DNA of 44,102 nucleotides from Leptolyngbya sp. Heron Island J (GTDB taxonomy: Bacteria; Cyanobacteriota; Cyanobacteriia; Phormidesmidales; Phormidesmidaceae): contig NZ_AWNH01000073.1 of the NCBI RefSeq assembly GCF_000482245.1, forward strand, positions 1-44,102, read 5' to 3'. The notes beneath the pieces were generated by a model. It did no database searches. It worked only from the letters and a program-made list of their open reading frames with translations, and was not told the origin of the DNA. Shown piece after piece: positions 9,984 through 18,227 of this stretch (its first letter is position 1; the number at the start of each line of letters is the position of its first letter). The translations under genes and the position numbers were made by a program.

Positions 9984-10712
9984 ATGCCACCATCCTTGCA
10001 GCACTTCTCCCTTCAGCGTCTGTTCTCCTGGGCCACACTACACCAGTCCCTGCCATGTTATGCAGACTTTGCCATTATTTTTGAGCGAGACCCAGCTGCC
10101 CGCAATTGGTTAGAGGTACTGTGCTGCTATCCGGGGCTACATGCTATTACCGCCCATCGTTTAGCTCACTGGCTACAACAGCACCACATCCCGTTTTTTC
10201 CGCGCTTTATTTCTCACCTGGCCCGCTTTTTTACAGGCATCGAAATTCACCCAGGAGCCACCTTAGGCAAGGGTGTCTTTATTGATCATGGCATGGGGGT
10301 TGTGATTGGCGAAACGGCCACTGTGGGCGACTACACCTTGATTTATCAAGGGGTTACTCTGGGGGGCACCGGTAAAGAAACTGGCAAACGTCATCCCACC
10401 GTCGGTAGCCGGGTCGTGATTGGCAGTGGTGCTAAGGTGCTGGGTAGCATTACGATTGGTGACCATGCCCGCATCGGGGCAGGCTCGGTTGTATTGCGCA
10501 GTGTACCTACCGACTGCACCGCTGTGGGAATTCCCAGTCGCAACGTTTGTGAATGTAATACAACAGCAGCCCCCCTGGAACATGGCCAGCTACCTGATGT
10601 TGAAGCTGCCACCGTACGACACCTGATAGCTCGTATTGAAGCGTTAGAAACCCAGTTAAAAGATCTCACCTATCAACCCCTATCAACCCTGGAGTATCAA
10701 TCCTATGGATAA
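9984..10712 (+). CDS. nifP: Serine O-acetyltransferase NifP (CysE-like)
   Basis: Makes O-acetylserine from serine and acetyl-CoA, raising cysteine supply for Fe-S cluster synthesis by NifS/NifU (242 aa). The C-terminal part is a left-handed beta-helix with hexapeptide repeats ([62 protein letters not shown]), typical of CysE; the catalytic His-Asp region is in [12 protein letters not shown]. It is the first gene of the rightward set. Its stop overlaps the next start by 8 bases (ATGGATAA), suggesting translational coupling. No strong ribosome binding site is visible before the ATG. Confidence 0.94.
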   Translation: MPPSLQHFSLQRLFSWATLHQSLPCYADFAIIFERDPAARNWLEVLCCYPGLHAITAHRLAHWLQQHHIPFFPRFISHLARFFTGIEIHPGATLGKGVFIDHGMGVVIGETATVGDYTLIYQGVTLGGTGKETGKRHPTVGSRVVIGSGAKVLGSITIGDHARIGAGSVVLRSVPTDCTAVGIPSRNVCECNTTAAPLEHGQLPDVEAATVRHLIARIEALETQLKDLTYQPLSTLEYQSYG

Positions 10713-10974
10713 ACCTGAACCCACTGTCTCCACCTGGGGACAGGTTGTTATCGTACCCCGTGGCGAACGCTGGTCGATCAATCGCCGCTTGCAAGAACTC
10801 CATATTGCTTGTGCTTGTCCAGCTGATGGCACCCTACGAGTCCATGTTAACCATGCCTTAGAGTTAATGCTGGTCCACAGCGTCGTCAGACGATTCACAC
10901 TGTCTCGTCAGGTCAACATTGGCTGGCTAGAGCGTTGTTGGCAAACCCAAGTCATCTGCACTGCCAAGCATTAA
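10705..10974 (+). CDS. Conserved small nif-cluster protein (Asr1405-like)
   Basis: An 89-aa soluble protein that resembles, from memory, the small protein encoded after nifP in Anabaena-type nif clusters (Asr1405). Features are [10 protein letters not shown] near residue 25, CACPADG near 37 and a C-terminal WLERCW. The two cysteines in CAC are the only obvious reactive residues. Function is unknown. It overlaps nifP by 8 bases and so is probably translated with it. Confidence 0.8.
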   Translation: MDKPEPTVSTWGQVVIVPRGERWSINRRLQELHIACACPADGTLRVHVNHALELMLVHSVVRRFTLSRQVNIGWLERCWQTQVICTAKH

Positions 10975-11047
10975 CGTTCCCTTCTCCTGTTGATCTCACT
11001 GTGTATGTCTAATTCTGTCCATCTACAATTTTGTTTGGAGAAACTAT

Positions 11048-11587
11048 ATGACTACTCAAACCCTGGTCCGTGCCTTTGGTGAAGTCGGCGATAACCCCGT
11101 CGGTCTTGAAAAGGAGGTTACCCTGACCGTCTGCGAAGGTTTGAATCTGGTTTATGCCAGTTTTCAAGCCCTTTATATGCAATATCAAAAACACCACTTT
11201 GTCATTGAAGGCGCAGAGTTCTATTCTGTTCACGAGTATTTTCAAGAAAGCTATGAGGCTACTCAAGAAGAAGCCCACGATGTTGCTGAGCGTCTCAATG
11301 GGTTAGGAGGCATCCCAGCCGGTACTTTGACCACCTTGGCCGAACTCTGCTGTTTTACACCAGAATCCGAAGGTGCCTATAACTGCCGACAGATGATTGC
11401 CAATGATCTGTCGGCTGAGCAGGCAATCATCGCCCTGCTGCGCCGATTGGCAACCCAGGCAGAAAGTATAGGCGATCGGGCCACACGCTATCTTTATGAA
11501 CAGATTCTGCTTAAGACAGAAGAACGTGCCTTTCACCTAGAACACTTTTTAACTGACGACAGTCTGACGTTTGCTTTTTTGAAATAG
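11048..11587 (+). CDS. dps: Dps-family ferritin-like iron storage protein
   Basis: Four-helix ferritin-like protein of the Dps family (179 aa). It binds and oxidises Fe2+ with H2O2, protecting against oxidative damage and storing iron. The pattern KHHFVIEGAEFYSVHEYF followed by ESYE and DVAERLNGLGG corresponds to the Dps inter-subunit ferroxidase centre (His, His, Asp/Glu). The C-terminal helix is ATRYLYEQILLKTEERAFHL. Its place in the nif gene set suggests iron supply or protection of oxygen- and peroxide-sensitive Fe-S proteins (inference). A GGAG-type ribosome binding site precedes the ATG. Confidence 0.9.
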   Translation: MTTQTLVRAFGEVGDNPVGLEKEVTLTVCEGLNLVYASFQALYMQYQKHHFVIEGAEFYSVHEYFQESYEATQEEAHDVAERLNGLGGIPAGTLTTLAELCCFTPESEGAYNCRQMIANDLSAEQAIIALLRRLATQAESIGDRATRYLYEQILLKTEERAFHLEHFLTDDSLTFAFLK

Positions 11588-11626
11588 AGTCTGATTTCTG
11601 AGGTTTTATTTAAGGAGAATTCTCTT

Positions 11627-11770
11627 ATGTTGACGACACTGATGATGGTTGGCCCATTTATTCTCTTTGCCTGGGGGTTACAATATTGTCTTAATCAGAT
11701 CATTGCAGAAGATCGTAAAAACTTTAACAGCAATCGATCTCAGTCAATGGATGATGCGTCATTAACCTGA
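11627..11770 (+). CDS. 47-aa membrane peptide in the nif gene set
   Basis: A short frame starts MLTTLMMVGPFILFAWGLQY and ends SMDDASLT. Its start has an excellent ribosome binding site (AAGGAG nine bases before the ATG). Residues 2-26 are hydrophobic and can span the membrane; the remainder is charged and polar. It lies 39 bp after the Dps gene and 133 bp before nifV, in the same direction. I do not recognise a family. The ribosome binding site and position make a real gene likely. Confidence 0.6.
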   Translation: MLTTLMMVGPFILFAWGLQYCLNQIIAEDRKNFNSNRSQSMDDASLT

Positions 11771-11903
11771 CAAACCCTCTAACCAGATAGTCTCTAATCC
11801 AAGCAGGTCAAGTCTGAGGGTGAGATCGCAACACGGCCCTCTCTCACCCTCTTCCCTCTTCCTTCTTCCCTCTTCCCTCTTGAATAATCACGGAGGTGCT
11901 ACC

Positions 11904-13046
11904 ATGACAACTCCACCCCAGATATTGATCAACGATACGACCCTCAGAGATGGTGAACAAGCTGCAGGTGTCGCCTTTGGTTTAGAAGAGAAAGTTGCGA
12001 TCGCAACTTTTCTCGACATCATTGGCGTACAAGAACTGGAAGTTGGCATCCCCGCCATGGGGAGAGATGAAGCCCAATCGATTCGTGCGATCGCCAATCT
12101 AGGTCTCAACGCTCAGCTACTGGGCTGGAATCGAGCCATACTATCCGATATCCAAGCCTCCATCCACTGCGGTCTCAAACGTATTCACATTTCCATTCCT
12201 GTTTCAGATATACAGATTCAAGTCAAATTCCAAGGCCAGTGGGCCAAAATGTTTGAACAGCTGCGGGATGCCATTAACTTTGCCCACGACCACGGTCTGG
12301 AGGTAAGCGTCGGTGGAGAAGACAGCTCCCGTGCTGACGAGACCTTTTTGCTCGATGCCGCCCAGTTTGCCCAGGAATGGGGCGCATTTCGCTTTCGCTT
12401 TTGCGACACGGTCGGTATTCTCGACCCATTTACCACCTTCGACAAAGTCCAAAAGCTAGTCACAGCCCTGGATATCCCCGTCGAAATGCACACCCACAAC
12501 GACCTGGGTTTAGCAACCGCCAATGCCCTGGCTGGCATTAGAGCCGGAGCCAGCTCGATCAATACGACCGTTAACGGTCTGGGCGAAAGAGCCGGCAATG
12601 CCGCCCTGGAAGAAGTCGTCATGGCCCTCCGGCAAATTTACGGCATCAAAACCAAAATTCAAACCGAACGCCTGTTAGAACTGTCGCGCCTTGTCGCTAA
12701 AACCGTCAATTGTCCAGTGCCTCCCTGGAAAGCGATCGTTGGGGCCAACACCTTTGCCCACGAGTCCGGCATTCACGCCCATGGTGTGCTACACAACCCC
12801 AGCACCTATGAACCCTTTGACCCCAAAGATGTGGGCAAACAGCGGCAATTTGTGATCGGCAAACACTCCGGTCGTCACCTGCTGAGCCAGATCTTACGGG
12901 ACTATGGCCTACAGCTCGACGCCAATAACAGCCAGAGCTTACTCAACGCCGTCCGCGATCTCTCAACTCAGCTAAAACGGAGTCTCACCGTTGATGAACT
13001 ACTCACCCTGGCATCTCAGGAAAACATCGGCATAGCCATTACGTAA
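11904..13046 (+). CDS. nifV: Homocitrate synthase NifV
   Basis: Condenses acetyl-CoA and 2-oxoglutarate to homocitrate, the organic ligand of FeMo-co (380 aa). The N-terminal LeuA/HMGL-type TIM barrel has NDTTLRDGEQAAGVAF near residue 10 (metal-binding and catalytic Arg/Asp), EMHTHNDLGLA near 195 and NGLGERAGNA near 225, all conserved in homocitrate/isopropylmalate synthases. GIHAHG is near residue 292. I chose the ATG at 11904, with GGAGG seven bases upstream. The longer open frame from 11820 is a pyrimidine-rich spacer. It lacks the C-terminal regulatory domain of LeuA, as expected for NifV. Confidence 0.96.
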   Translation: MTTPPQILINDTTLRDGEQAAGVAFGLEEKVAIATFLDIIGVQELEVGIPAMGRDEAQSIRAIANLGLNAQLLGWNRAILSDIQASIHCGLKRIHISIPVSDIQIQVKFQGQWAKMFEQLRDAINFAHDHGLEVSVGGEDSSRADETFLLDAAQFAQEWGAFRFRFCDTVGILDPFTTFDKVQKLVTALDIPVEMHTHNDLGLATANALAGIRAGASSINTTVNGLGERAGNAALEEVVMALRQIYGIKTKIQTERLLELSRLVAKTVNCPVPPWKAIVGANTFAHESGIHAHGVLHNPSTYEPFDPKDVGKQRQFVIGKHSGRHLLSQILRDYGLQLDANNSQSLLNAVRDLSTQLKRSLTVDELLTLASQENIGIAIT

Positions 13047-13089
13047 TCATTCTGCACCCAGCAGACACAAGGCTAGCTCCTACAGTCAC

Positions 13090-13110
13090 GGGCTGGCATC
13101 AGACCAGCCC
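13090..13110. terminator. Hairpin between nifV and nifT
   Basis: Perfect arms GGGCTGG and CCAGCCC flank a 7-base loop, 44 bp after the nifV stop. It is followed by TTACCTC and not by a clear T-tract, so it may be a processing or weak termination site. Confidence 0.35.
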
Positions 13111-13159
13111 TTACCTCTACGCCTTCCGTCTTCCACCTCCCTTACCCTCAAGCCCCATC

Positions 13160-13363
13160 ATGAAAGTTATGCTTCACACCGACCGTGCCGGGAAACTCAT
13201 GGTCTATGTCGCCAAAAAAGACCTGGAAGAAGCAGTGGTCAAACAAACTACTGTTGACGATGCCCAAGTTTTCACCCTGGCCAACGGCTGGGAATTGGCG
13301 ATCACCGGACTAGACAATCCCATCAAAACTCCACAAACAGTGAGAGCAAAACGCATCAATTAA
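13160..13363 (+). CDS. nifT: NifT/FixU family protein
   Basis: Small protein (67 aa) of the NifT/FixU family, a common nif-cluster member without a settled function. It begins MKVMLHTDRAGKLMVYVAKK and carries the LANGWELAI motif typical of the family. It usually follows nifZ; here it follows nifV directly with a 113-bp spacer that cannot hold nifZ. Confidence 0.9.
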   Translation: MKVMLHTDRAGKLMVYVAKKDLEEAVVKQTTVDDAQVFTLANGWELAITGLDNPIKTPQTVRAKRIN

Positions 13364-13486
13364 GTTTGGCGTTGCTGTTCCAAACTAGGGTGACAAAATG
13401 TCGCTGCATGGGTTTTTCATCAACCGACTGAGACAGCCCAGAACAGCAATAGCTTTAGTTTTATCAATTTACCAGGAGGTTGACCC

Positions 13487-14113
13487 ATGGTTAAACAACT
13501 ACCCCCTCACATGTTTATCCTGGAGGGAATCTTTTTAGGATATCTCAGTAAAAAAAAGAAAAAAGTAAAAGCCATTGTCCTTGAAGTCGAGCAAGAGCAG
13601 TTAGTCATTAAGCTGCCTAAAGAAGTACGAGGGACCATCCAAGACTATCAGTTCCAGCCAGGTGACCAAATCCGCTGCATTGGTCGTAGCCAGGTTAACT
13701 TTACAACAGGAGTGATTAAGCTGAGAGCTTATCAGGTGTTTCCCCTGCTCCCTCCCAAGGACGATAGACCGGCAGCAGCTCCACCAATCATACCAATCCC
13801 GACCGCAGCAACTGCTCATCCTACAGCTGCTAAACAACATGCTAAGGTCCTTATTTGTCATAAGTCAGGTTGCCAAAAACGAGGTGGTCGTCAACTCATT
13901 TCAACCTTAGAGACAATTTTGCAAGAATATCAGCTTCAGGATCAAGTCGAGATTCAATACACTGGCTGTCAAAAGCGCTGTTCAAAAGCCCCTACGCTAA
14001 CAATTATGCCAGGCAAACACCGCTACGATCGGCTAAATCTCCAAAGTCTACCTACCCTAGTCGAGCAGCATTTTTGTCACTCTGAGCAGATTTCAATATC
14101 AGATGAATTATGA
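13487..14113 (+). CDS. Thioredoxin-like [2Fe-2S] ferredoxin-domain protein
   Basis: Two-part protein (208 aa). Residues 1-85 look like a small beta-rich (OB-like) domain with a lysine-rich stretch (LSKKKKKVKAIV). A Pro/Ala linker (about 88-115) leads to a thioredoxin-like [2Fe-2S] domain with CHKSGCQKRGG and YTGCQKRCSKAPTL. These carry the four cysteines in the order of the (2Fe-2S) ferredoxin family. AGGAGG lies seven bases before the ATG. It overlaps the next small gene by ATGA. A role as an electron carrier or Fe-S sensor for nitrogenase is inference from position. Confidence 0.85.
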   Translation: MVKQLPPHMFILEGIFLGYLSKKKKKVKAIVLEVEQEQLVIKLPKEVRGTIQDYQFQPGDQIRCIGRSQVNFTTGVIKLRAYQVFPLLPPKDDRPAAAPPIIPIPTAATAHPTAAKQHAKVLICHKSGCQKRGGRQLISTLETILQEYQLQDQVEIQYTGCQKRCSKAPTLTIMPGKHRYDRLNLQSLPTLVEQHFCHSEQISISDEL

Positions 14114-14268
14114 AAATAAAGTACCGTCAACTGCTAATAAAGCTATTGACCTGGTTTGTGGCTGAGGTTGTCCTTAGCTATGTGGGATTAGATAACCTGG
14201 CCGACTATAGCGAATACCTGAAAGAACAAAGTACCGTTTCAATCGCTGTTGGTTATTGTCAGACTTAA
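14110..14268 (+). CDS. 52-aa peptide coupled to the [2Fe-2S] protein gene
   Basis: The frame starts within the stop of the previous gene (ATGA overlap, 14110-14113), a standard sign of translational coupling. The product begins MKIKYRQLLIKLLTWFVAEV and contains LDNLADYSEYLKEQ. The first 30 residues are amphipathic to hydrophobic with a basic N-terminus. I recall similar short proteins in cyanobacterial nif regions but cannot name a family. It ends just before the convergent gene at 14315. Confidence 0.6.
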   Translation: MKIKYRQLLIKLLTWFVAEVVLSYVGLDNLADYSEYLKEQSTVSIAVGYCQT

Positions 14269-14314
14269 ATGCAGACTTAAATTTAGACTGAATTAATTAA
14301 CTATAGTAGTATCC

Positions 14315-14662
14315 TTAGACTGAGCGTTCATCCACACGCATATCAAAGGGTGTTTCCATATCCGATGGTGGATGTACTCTGATTTTGGCTTGAGAACTAA
14401 ACTGAGATAAATATTCGGCCAGTATGGCCATACGATTTAAAACGCGCCAGTTTTTTTCTTGATCAGAACAATAAATATGTAAAGTTACGACGTCAGCCAT
14501 CTTCACCGTCCACCGGCAGGCCATCAACAGAGATTGAGTCGAGCCATCACACGCTTCAAAAAAATGCTGACAGATAGATCCTTCTAGCTGTCTTTTTAGC
14601 TCTGCATCCAGGTCTGTGATAGTCGCTGGTGGCAAGTCTTCAGATGAAAGAAAATGAGACAT
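14315..14662 (-). CDS. Unknown small protein, nif island
   Basis: Soluble acidic protein of 115 aa starting MSHFLSSEDLPPATITDLDA. The ATG at 14662 has GAGGAG five bases upstream, better than the GTG at 14668. Two cysteines appear early (SICQHFFEACDG) and one later (IYCSDQ). No motif I recognise. Last of four leftward genes ending convergently with the 52-aa peptide gene. Confidence 0.75.
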   Translation of the reverse strand: MSHFLSSEDLPPATITDLDAELKRQLEGSICQHFFEACDGSTQSLLMACRWTVKMADVVTLHIYCSDQEKNWRVLNRMAILAEYLSQFSSQAKIRVHPPSDMETPFDMRVDERSV

Positions 14663-14701
14663 TATCACTCCTCAATGTTAGTCATTAAACTATGGAATAT
14701 C

Positions 14702-15019
14702 TTAAGTTTCATTGCTAGCGCGCTCCATTGTGATTACTTTAGCGATATGTTCGGGAAATTCTTCTAAGTCAGCATCTTCTCCTTTGGGCATGGGAGACGT
14801 AAAGGTATAACAGGGATCGCACTGACCTGTATCAAAAACCTGCAACACCCATTTGTCAGGCAGTCCCTCGACGCCAATTTCGACAACGTACCAGTCACTA
14901 CCGGTCTCACGGGTTGCAAGAATAGAGAAAAAATCTTGATCTACCTCCGGAATTTCTAAATCATTCATCAAAAAATCCATCGCCGATATATTAGCATCGG
15001 CCACTGATAAATCTATCAT
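14702..15019 (-). CDS. Unknown small acidic protein, nif island
   Basis: About 105 aa, rich in Asp/Glu, with DWYVVEIGVEGLPDKWVLQV in the middle and a DTGQCDPCYTF segment holding a CxxC pair. AAGGAG lies upstream; the ATG at 15019 and the GTG at 15025 are both possible starts. The CxxC suggests metal or redox chemistry but I recognise no family. It lies 24 bp after the ArsC-like gene and is very likely co-transcribed with it. Confidence 0.72.
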   Translation of the reverse strand: MIDLSVADANISAMDFLMNDLEIPEVDQDFFSILATRETGSDWYVVEIGVEGLPDKWVLQVFDTGQCDPCYTFTSPMPKGEDADLEEFPEHIAKVITMERASNET

Positions 15020-15043
15020 TGTCACAGATCTCCTTTATATTCA

Positions 15044-15445
15044 TCAAAGGTTACTTGGACAAGTCTCAACATCCTGGGTGAGATCGCTGCTGGGGGCTAG
15101 TCCAATCCAGGCATCTACTGCAGACAGATCAAATCCCACTGCGTAACAATCCTTTACTCGCAGCAGCGGACGTCGAATTAGAATAGGTTGCTTCACCATC
15201 AATGCCAGCGCCTGATCAACACTGACTTGCTCAGGATGAACCGCACCGGCCTTAATGGGTGGGGCAGTAGGGTTAAACCATTGACTTACGGGTAACGTGC
15301 CAAAGAAGGGGCGTAGTTGCTCCGGGGTCCAGGCCTCTGTTAGTAAATTATGCGTCCGCACAATGTGACCGGCTGTTTGTAGTAAGGCTTTTTGCTTAGC
15401 ATTACCGATACAGCCTGGTTTCTCATAAAAGTCGACGGTTGCCAT
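15044..15445 (-). CDS. Nitrogenase-associated ArsC/Spx-like protein
   Basis: Thioredoxin-fold protein of the ArsC/Spx family, nitrogenase-associated branch (133 aa). It starts MATVDFYEKPGCIGNAKQKA, with one Cys at the position of the ArsC CX5 motif, followed by LLTEAWTPEQLRPFFG and VKQPILIRRPLL as in ArsC-like proteins. Such genes recur in cyanobacterial and proteobacterial nif clusters without a settled role. It follows the 158-aa gene by 3 bp, so the two form one operon. Confidence 0.85.
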   Translation of the reverse strand: MATVDFYEKPGCIGNAKQKALLQTAGHIVRTHNLLTEAWTPEQLRPFFGTLPVSQWFNPTAPPIKAGAVHPEQVSVDQALALMVKQPILIRRPLLRVKDCYAVGFDLSAVDAWIGLAPSSDLTQDVETCPSNL

Positions 15446-15448
15446 GGC

Positions 15449-15925
15449 TTAATCGTCCTCAGCTGGTGCATTGAGAATATTGAGCAGTAGTTCTCCTGCA
15501 AATTCTTTAGGGTCAATTTGCTTAACGTGATCGGCAATTGTCTGGGCACGTTCCAGGTCACCTAGACGAGCTAGCAGCAATCCGGCAGCACCATAGGCAC
15601 TGAGATAAAGTCTAACCATTTCATGATCAAGCTGGTCTGCAAGCAGCGGTTTGAGACTTGCCCAGTCGGTTGGCCATTGTTCGTTTTTTTGGATGAGATC
15701 GCATACCGTCAACGCCATCTCCAATGCCAGGACATTGTTATTTTTGTAAAAGTAATAACGATAGGCACTTACCAAAACATCCAGACCAATGTCTGGTTGA
15801 GCCAGGGCCTGTTGCATATACTGCTCAGAAACGTCAGTATCCTCCCAGGTCTGGGCCGCTGCCACCAGCCATGTCCTAGCAGAGCCAGAGACGGAGAGCC
15901 ACGGTGGGTCTGTTGTTGTCATCAT
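15449..15925 (-). CDS. Helical repeat protein, nif island
   Basis: A 158-aa mostly helical protein with TPR-like pieces (QYMQQALAQPDIGLDVLVSA, AAGLLLARLGDLERAQTIAD). I cannot name the family; a scaffolding role with the ArsC-like partner encoded 3 bp downstream is inference. The start at 15925 (MMTTTDPPW) has no clear ribosome binding site; the second Met at 15922 is as likely. It is the first gene of the leftward set and is divergent from cnfR. Confidence 0.75.
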   Translation of the reverse strand: MMTTTDPPWLSVSGSARTWLVAAAQTWEDTDVSEQYMQQALAQPDIGLDVLVSAYRYYFYKNNNVLALEMALTVCDLIQKNEQWPTDWASLKPLLADQLDHEMVRLYLSAYGAAGLLLARLGDLERAQTIADHVKQIDPKEFAGELLLNILNAPAEDD

Positions 15926-16475
15926 TCTGTTGAATGTGCATACATCTATTCACAGGATCAGTGCACTACTCCGAAGGGTGCTTGAGACTGACACCGACCC
16001 CTAAATTAAATTTGGACATTGCTGCTCCTCGGGATGGATTTGACTGTTCAGGACTGTCAACTAGCAATGGTTACAGCTCGGCTCATCCCATAAATCAGCG
16101 ATCGCAAATTTGAACTCAAAACTGAGATTACACACTCTCTTCTTTCTATTAGTAGAGATTTACAGCCAACATTCAGTATCGTTCAACACTAAATATGAAA
16201 AAGTCACAATAATTGGAAAACCCCACTATATAACAGAATATAAACGAAGATAGACTTTTACATCGTTAGCAACAACATCGCAACAATTTAATCAACTGCC
16301 TATATTCCTCTGAGAAAACCGTGATGATAACAACATAATCTTGGGCCAGATCGTCCATGCTGAACATAATCTTTGTCATTTCTTGAAGAAAATATTAAAC
16401 CGTATCAGGAGACATAGAATACAAGAATCTGAGTTGTTATTACTAAGAAACATTAATAAACATTTTTTACGAGGC

Positions 16476-16522
16476 ACAGATGTTTCTCACCAACCTATCT
16501 TCTAAACTATGGAAACATCTGT
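16476..16522. promoter_or_regulatory. Inverted repeat upstream of cnfR
   Basis: ACAGATGTTTC (16476-16486) and GAAACATCTGT (16512-16522) are perfect 11-bp arms around 25 bases. They lie 110-156 bp before the cnfR start. This is a leader hairpin or a paired operator; no T-tract follows. Confidence 0.55.
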
Positions 16523-16549
16523 TCACTTAGCCTATTTATCTGATTGAGA

Positions 16550-16565
16550 AACGGTTTAAACCGTT
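16550..16565. promoter_or_regulatory. Perfect 16-bp palindrome before cnfR
   Basis: AACGGTTTAAACCGTT is fully self-complementary. Flanks TGATTGAGA to the left and TCTCATCA to the right extend the symmetry imperfectly. It lies 66 bp before the cnfR ATG, where an operator for a dimeric regulator would sit. Direct observation; the regulator is not known. Confidence 0.6.
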
Positions 16566-16631
16566 AAGTCTCATCACCAAAGTCGTTGAAATTCTTCTAA
16601 CCATCAAGCTGTTGATGGGTCCACTGTGCTT

Positions 16632-18227
16632 ATGGCTTACACTATCAAAGACGGTTGTATCATTTGCGATAGCTGTCGGCCCCAATGCCCGACCGGGGCG
16701 ATAAAACCCCTAGTTGGCTCAGAAGGCTATTGGGTTGATCCGACACTCTGTAACAATTGCGAAGGGTTAGACGTTCCTCTCTGCTCAAAAGCCTGTGATG
16801 TTGGAGCCCTATCTCCCCTAGTCCCCAAAAAAGGTCGCTACAAAAGCAGCCTGCTGCCAGCCGCCATCTCAGATATCTTTCTCAGCGGTAAAACCACCCC
16901 CTTCGCCTCTTCTATGGTGATTTGGGAAGCCTGCAACATCTTAGCCCAACGACATCACCTATCCTGGCAAACTGATACCGACGGTCAACATTACTACCGT
17001 CGTCCTGTACATCGCGGTCGCGGAGAGATGCGATTTCGGCTAGCCGCCGATCCAGAAAGCGAGACATTGATGCCAATGTCAGCACATCAGGCTCAAAAAG
17101 CTATCGCCCAGTTTGATATTCGTGCCACCTGTCTCCACCTAATTTTTGCAGCCTATGCTGTCACCCTGAGCGGCCCTTGGGAAGACTCTTTTGTCCTCAA
17201 CGATCAGCACATTGAACAATACCTGGGTCTAGATAAGCGCAAAGACTTAACAAAACTAGAGAAACTAACCCTGATTAAAAACTTGGTGTACCAATCTTGT
17301 CAGCTGTTAGTTACCCTCGACTGGCCCCGTCAGGGAAAAGTCAAATCCTTTAGCCTCGACGAACACCCCATCTGGCATCTACTCAACACCGAGTATTACT
17401 TTGAAACCGATGCCCAGGGAGATCGCCATCTCATTGGCTTAGGGTTTACCTTACGTGCCGGTATCTGGGCAAAGCACTTTCTCAATAAGCGCGATTATCG
17501 TAACCAAACGGCATTTTATCAGTATGGCACCTTACCCCAGTCTCTGCTGAGTGAAGTGATGAGCAATTGGCAACAGCATGAGGGAGCCGTACGGATGCTG
17601 CTATGGCTGTTGTTCAAACTACGGTTAGGCGGAGATCATCGACTCACCGTGCGCACATTACTACGCATTGCCTATGGGGAAGAACGATTGGTGGAGGCTA
17701 CCACGGTGCGGGGAGCCCATAAGCGGTTGCTCAGAACATTTGAGAGTGATTTAGAAACAATTTATTACTACGGTCTCAAACCCTTATTTGATCCAGAAAC
17801 CTATCCGGCTGAGATTCAACCACTCTGGTCCAAAGTGATCGATATTCCCAACGATGTGGACGAAGCTCTGGAGTTTTGGGTCAATGATGCCCATCAAAGC
17901 CGGAGTTTGACTGATACAGCCCCGCGAGATAAATGGCAACGACTGATCAATGCTCGGCTGTCAGGCTTTGAACTCTCTGAAGAATGGCAGCAAACCGTCC
18001 GACGTCGTGCTCCTAGACGACGGCGAAAACAGTCTCAGCCAGCTGAGGTAGTCACCCTTTCTGGGAGTGCTATCAAGGCAGCTCGCAAACGTCAGAACGT
18101 GACCCAGCGTGACCTGGCCAAACATCTCGGTAAAAGTCAGAGTTGGGTCCGTGATGTTGAAAAGGGACGGTTTAATATTAGCGCCGCAGATCACGCTCGC
18201 TTACAACAAACTCTCAATATCGGCTAG
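16632..18227 (+). CDS. cnfR: nif transcriptional activator CnfR (PatB-type)
   Basis: Regulator (531 aa) with an N-terminal 2[4Fe-4S] ferredoxin-like domain and a C-terminal helix-turn-helix. Cysteines 9, 12, 15, 19 (CIICDSCRPQC) and 40, 43, 51, 55 (CNNCEGLDVPLCSKAC) form the two clusters. The HTH near residues 478-527 is XRE-like (ARKRQNVTQRDLAKHLGKSQ), after a basic RRRAPRRRRKQ stretch. CnfR is the established activator of nif genes under low oxygen in non-heterocystous cyanobacteria; the clusters are thought to sense oxygen. I chose the ATG at 16632 over the GTG at 16626 because MAYTIKDGC matches the ferredoxin start. Confidence 0.95.
   Translation: MAYTIKDGCIICDSCRPQCPTGAIKPLVGSEGYWVDPTLCNNCEGLDVPLCSKACDVGALSPLVPKKGRYKSSLLPAAISDIFLSGKTTPFASSMVIWEACNILAQRHHLSWQTDTDGQHYYRRPVHRGRGEMRFRLAADPESETLMPMSAHQAQKAIAQFDIRATCLHLIFAAYAVTLSGPWEDSFVLNDQHIEQYLGLDKRKDLTKLEKLTLIKNLVYQSCQLLVTLDWPRQGKVKSFSLDEHPIWHLLNTEYYFETDAQGDRHLIGLGFTLRAGIWAKHFLNKRDYRNQTAFYQYGTLPQSLLSEVMSNWQQHEGAVRMLLWLLFKLRLGGDHRLTVRTLLRIAYGEERLVEATTVRGAHKRLLRTFESDLETIYYYGLKPLFDPETYPAEIQPLWSKVIDIPNDVDEALEFWVNDAHQSRSLTDTAPRDKWQRLINARLSGFELSEEWQQTVRRRAPRRRRKQSQPAEVVTLSGSAIKAARKRQNVTQRDLAKHLGKSQSWVRDVEKGRFNISAADHARLQQTLNIG

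Larger units (their letters stand above)
15926..16631. promoter_or_regulatory. Divergent region between the 158-aa gene and cnfR
   Basis: AT-rich 706-bp intergenic region with no gene I can support. Near cnfR are an 11-bp perfect inverted repeat (16476-16486 with 16512-16522) and a 16-bp perfect palindrome (16550-16565). I found no copy of the AAATAC motif seen at nifB and nifP, so cnfR may be controlled by another factor. Confidence 0.55.

Noticed and set aside
10263-10669. Antisense frames across nifP
   Set aside because: They mirror the hexapeptide-repeat coding sequence and have no independent support.
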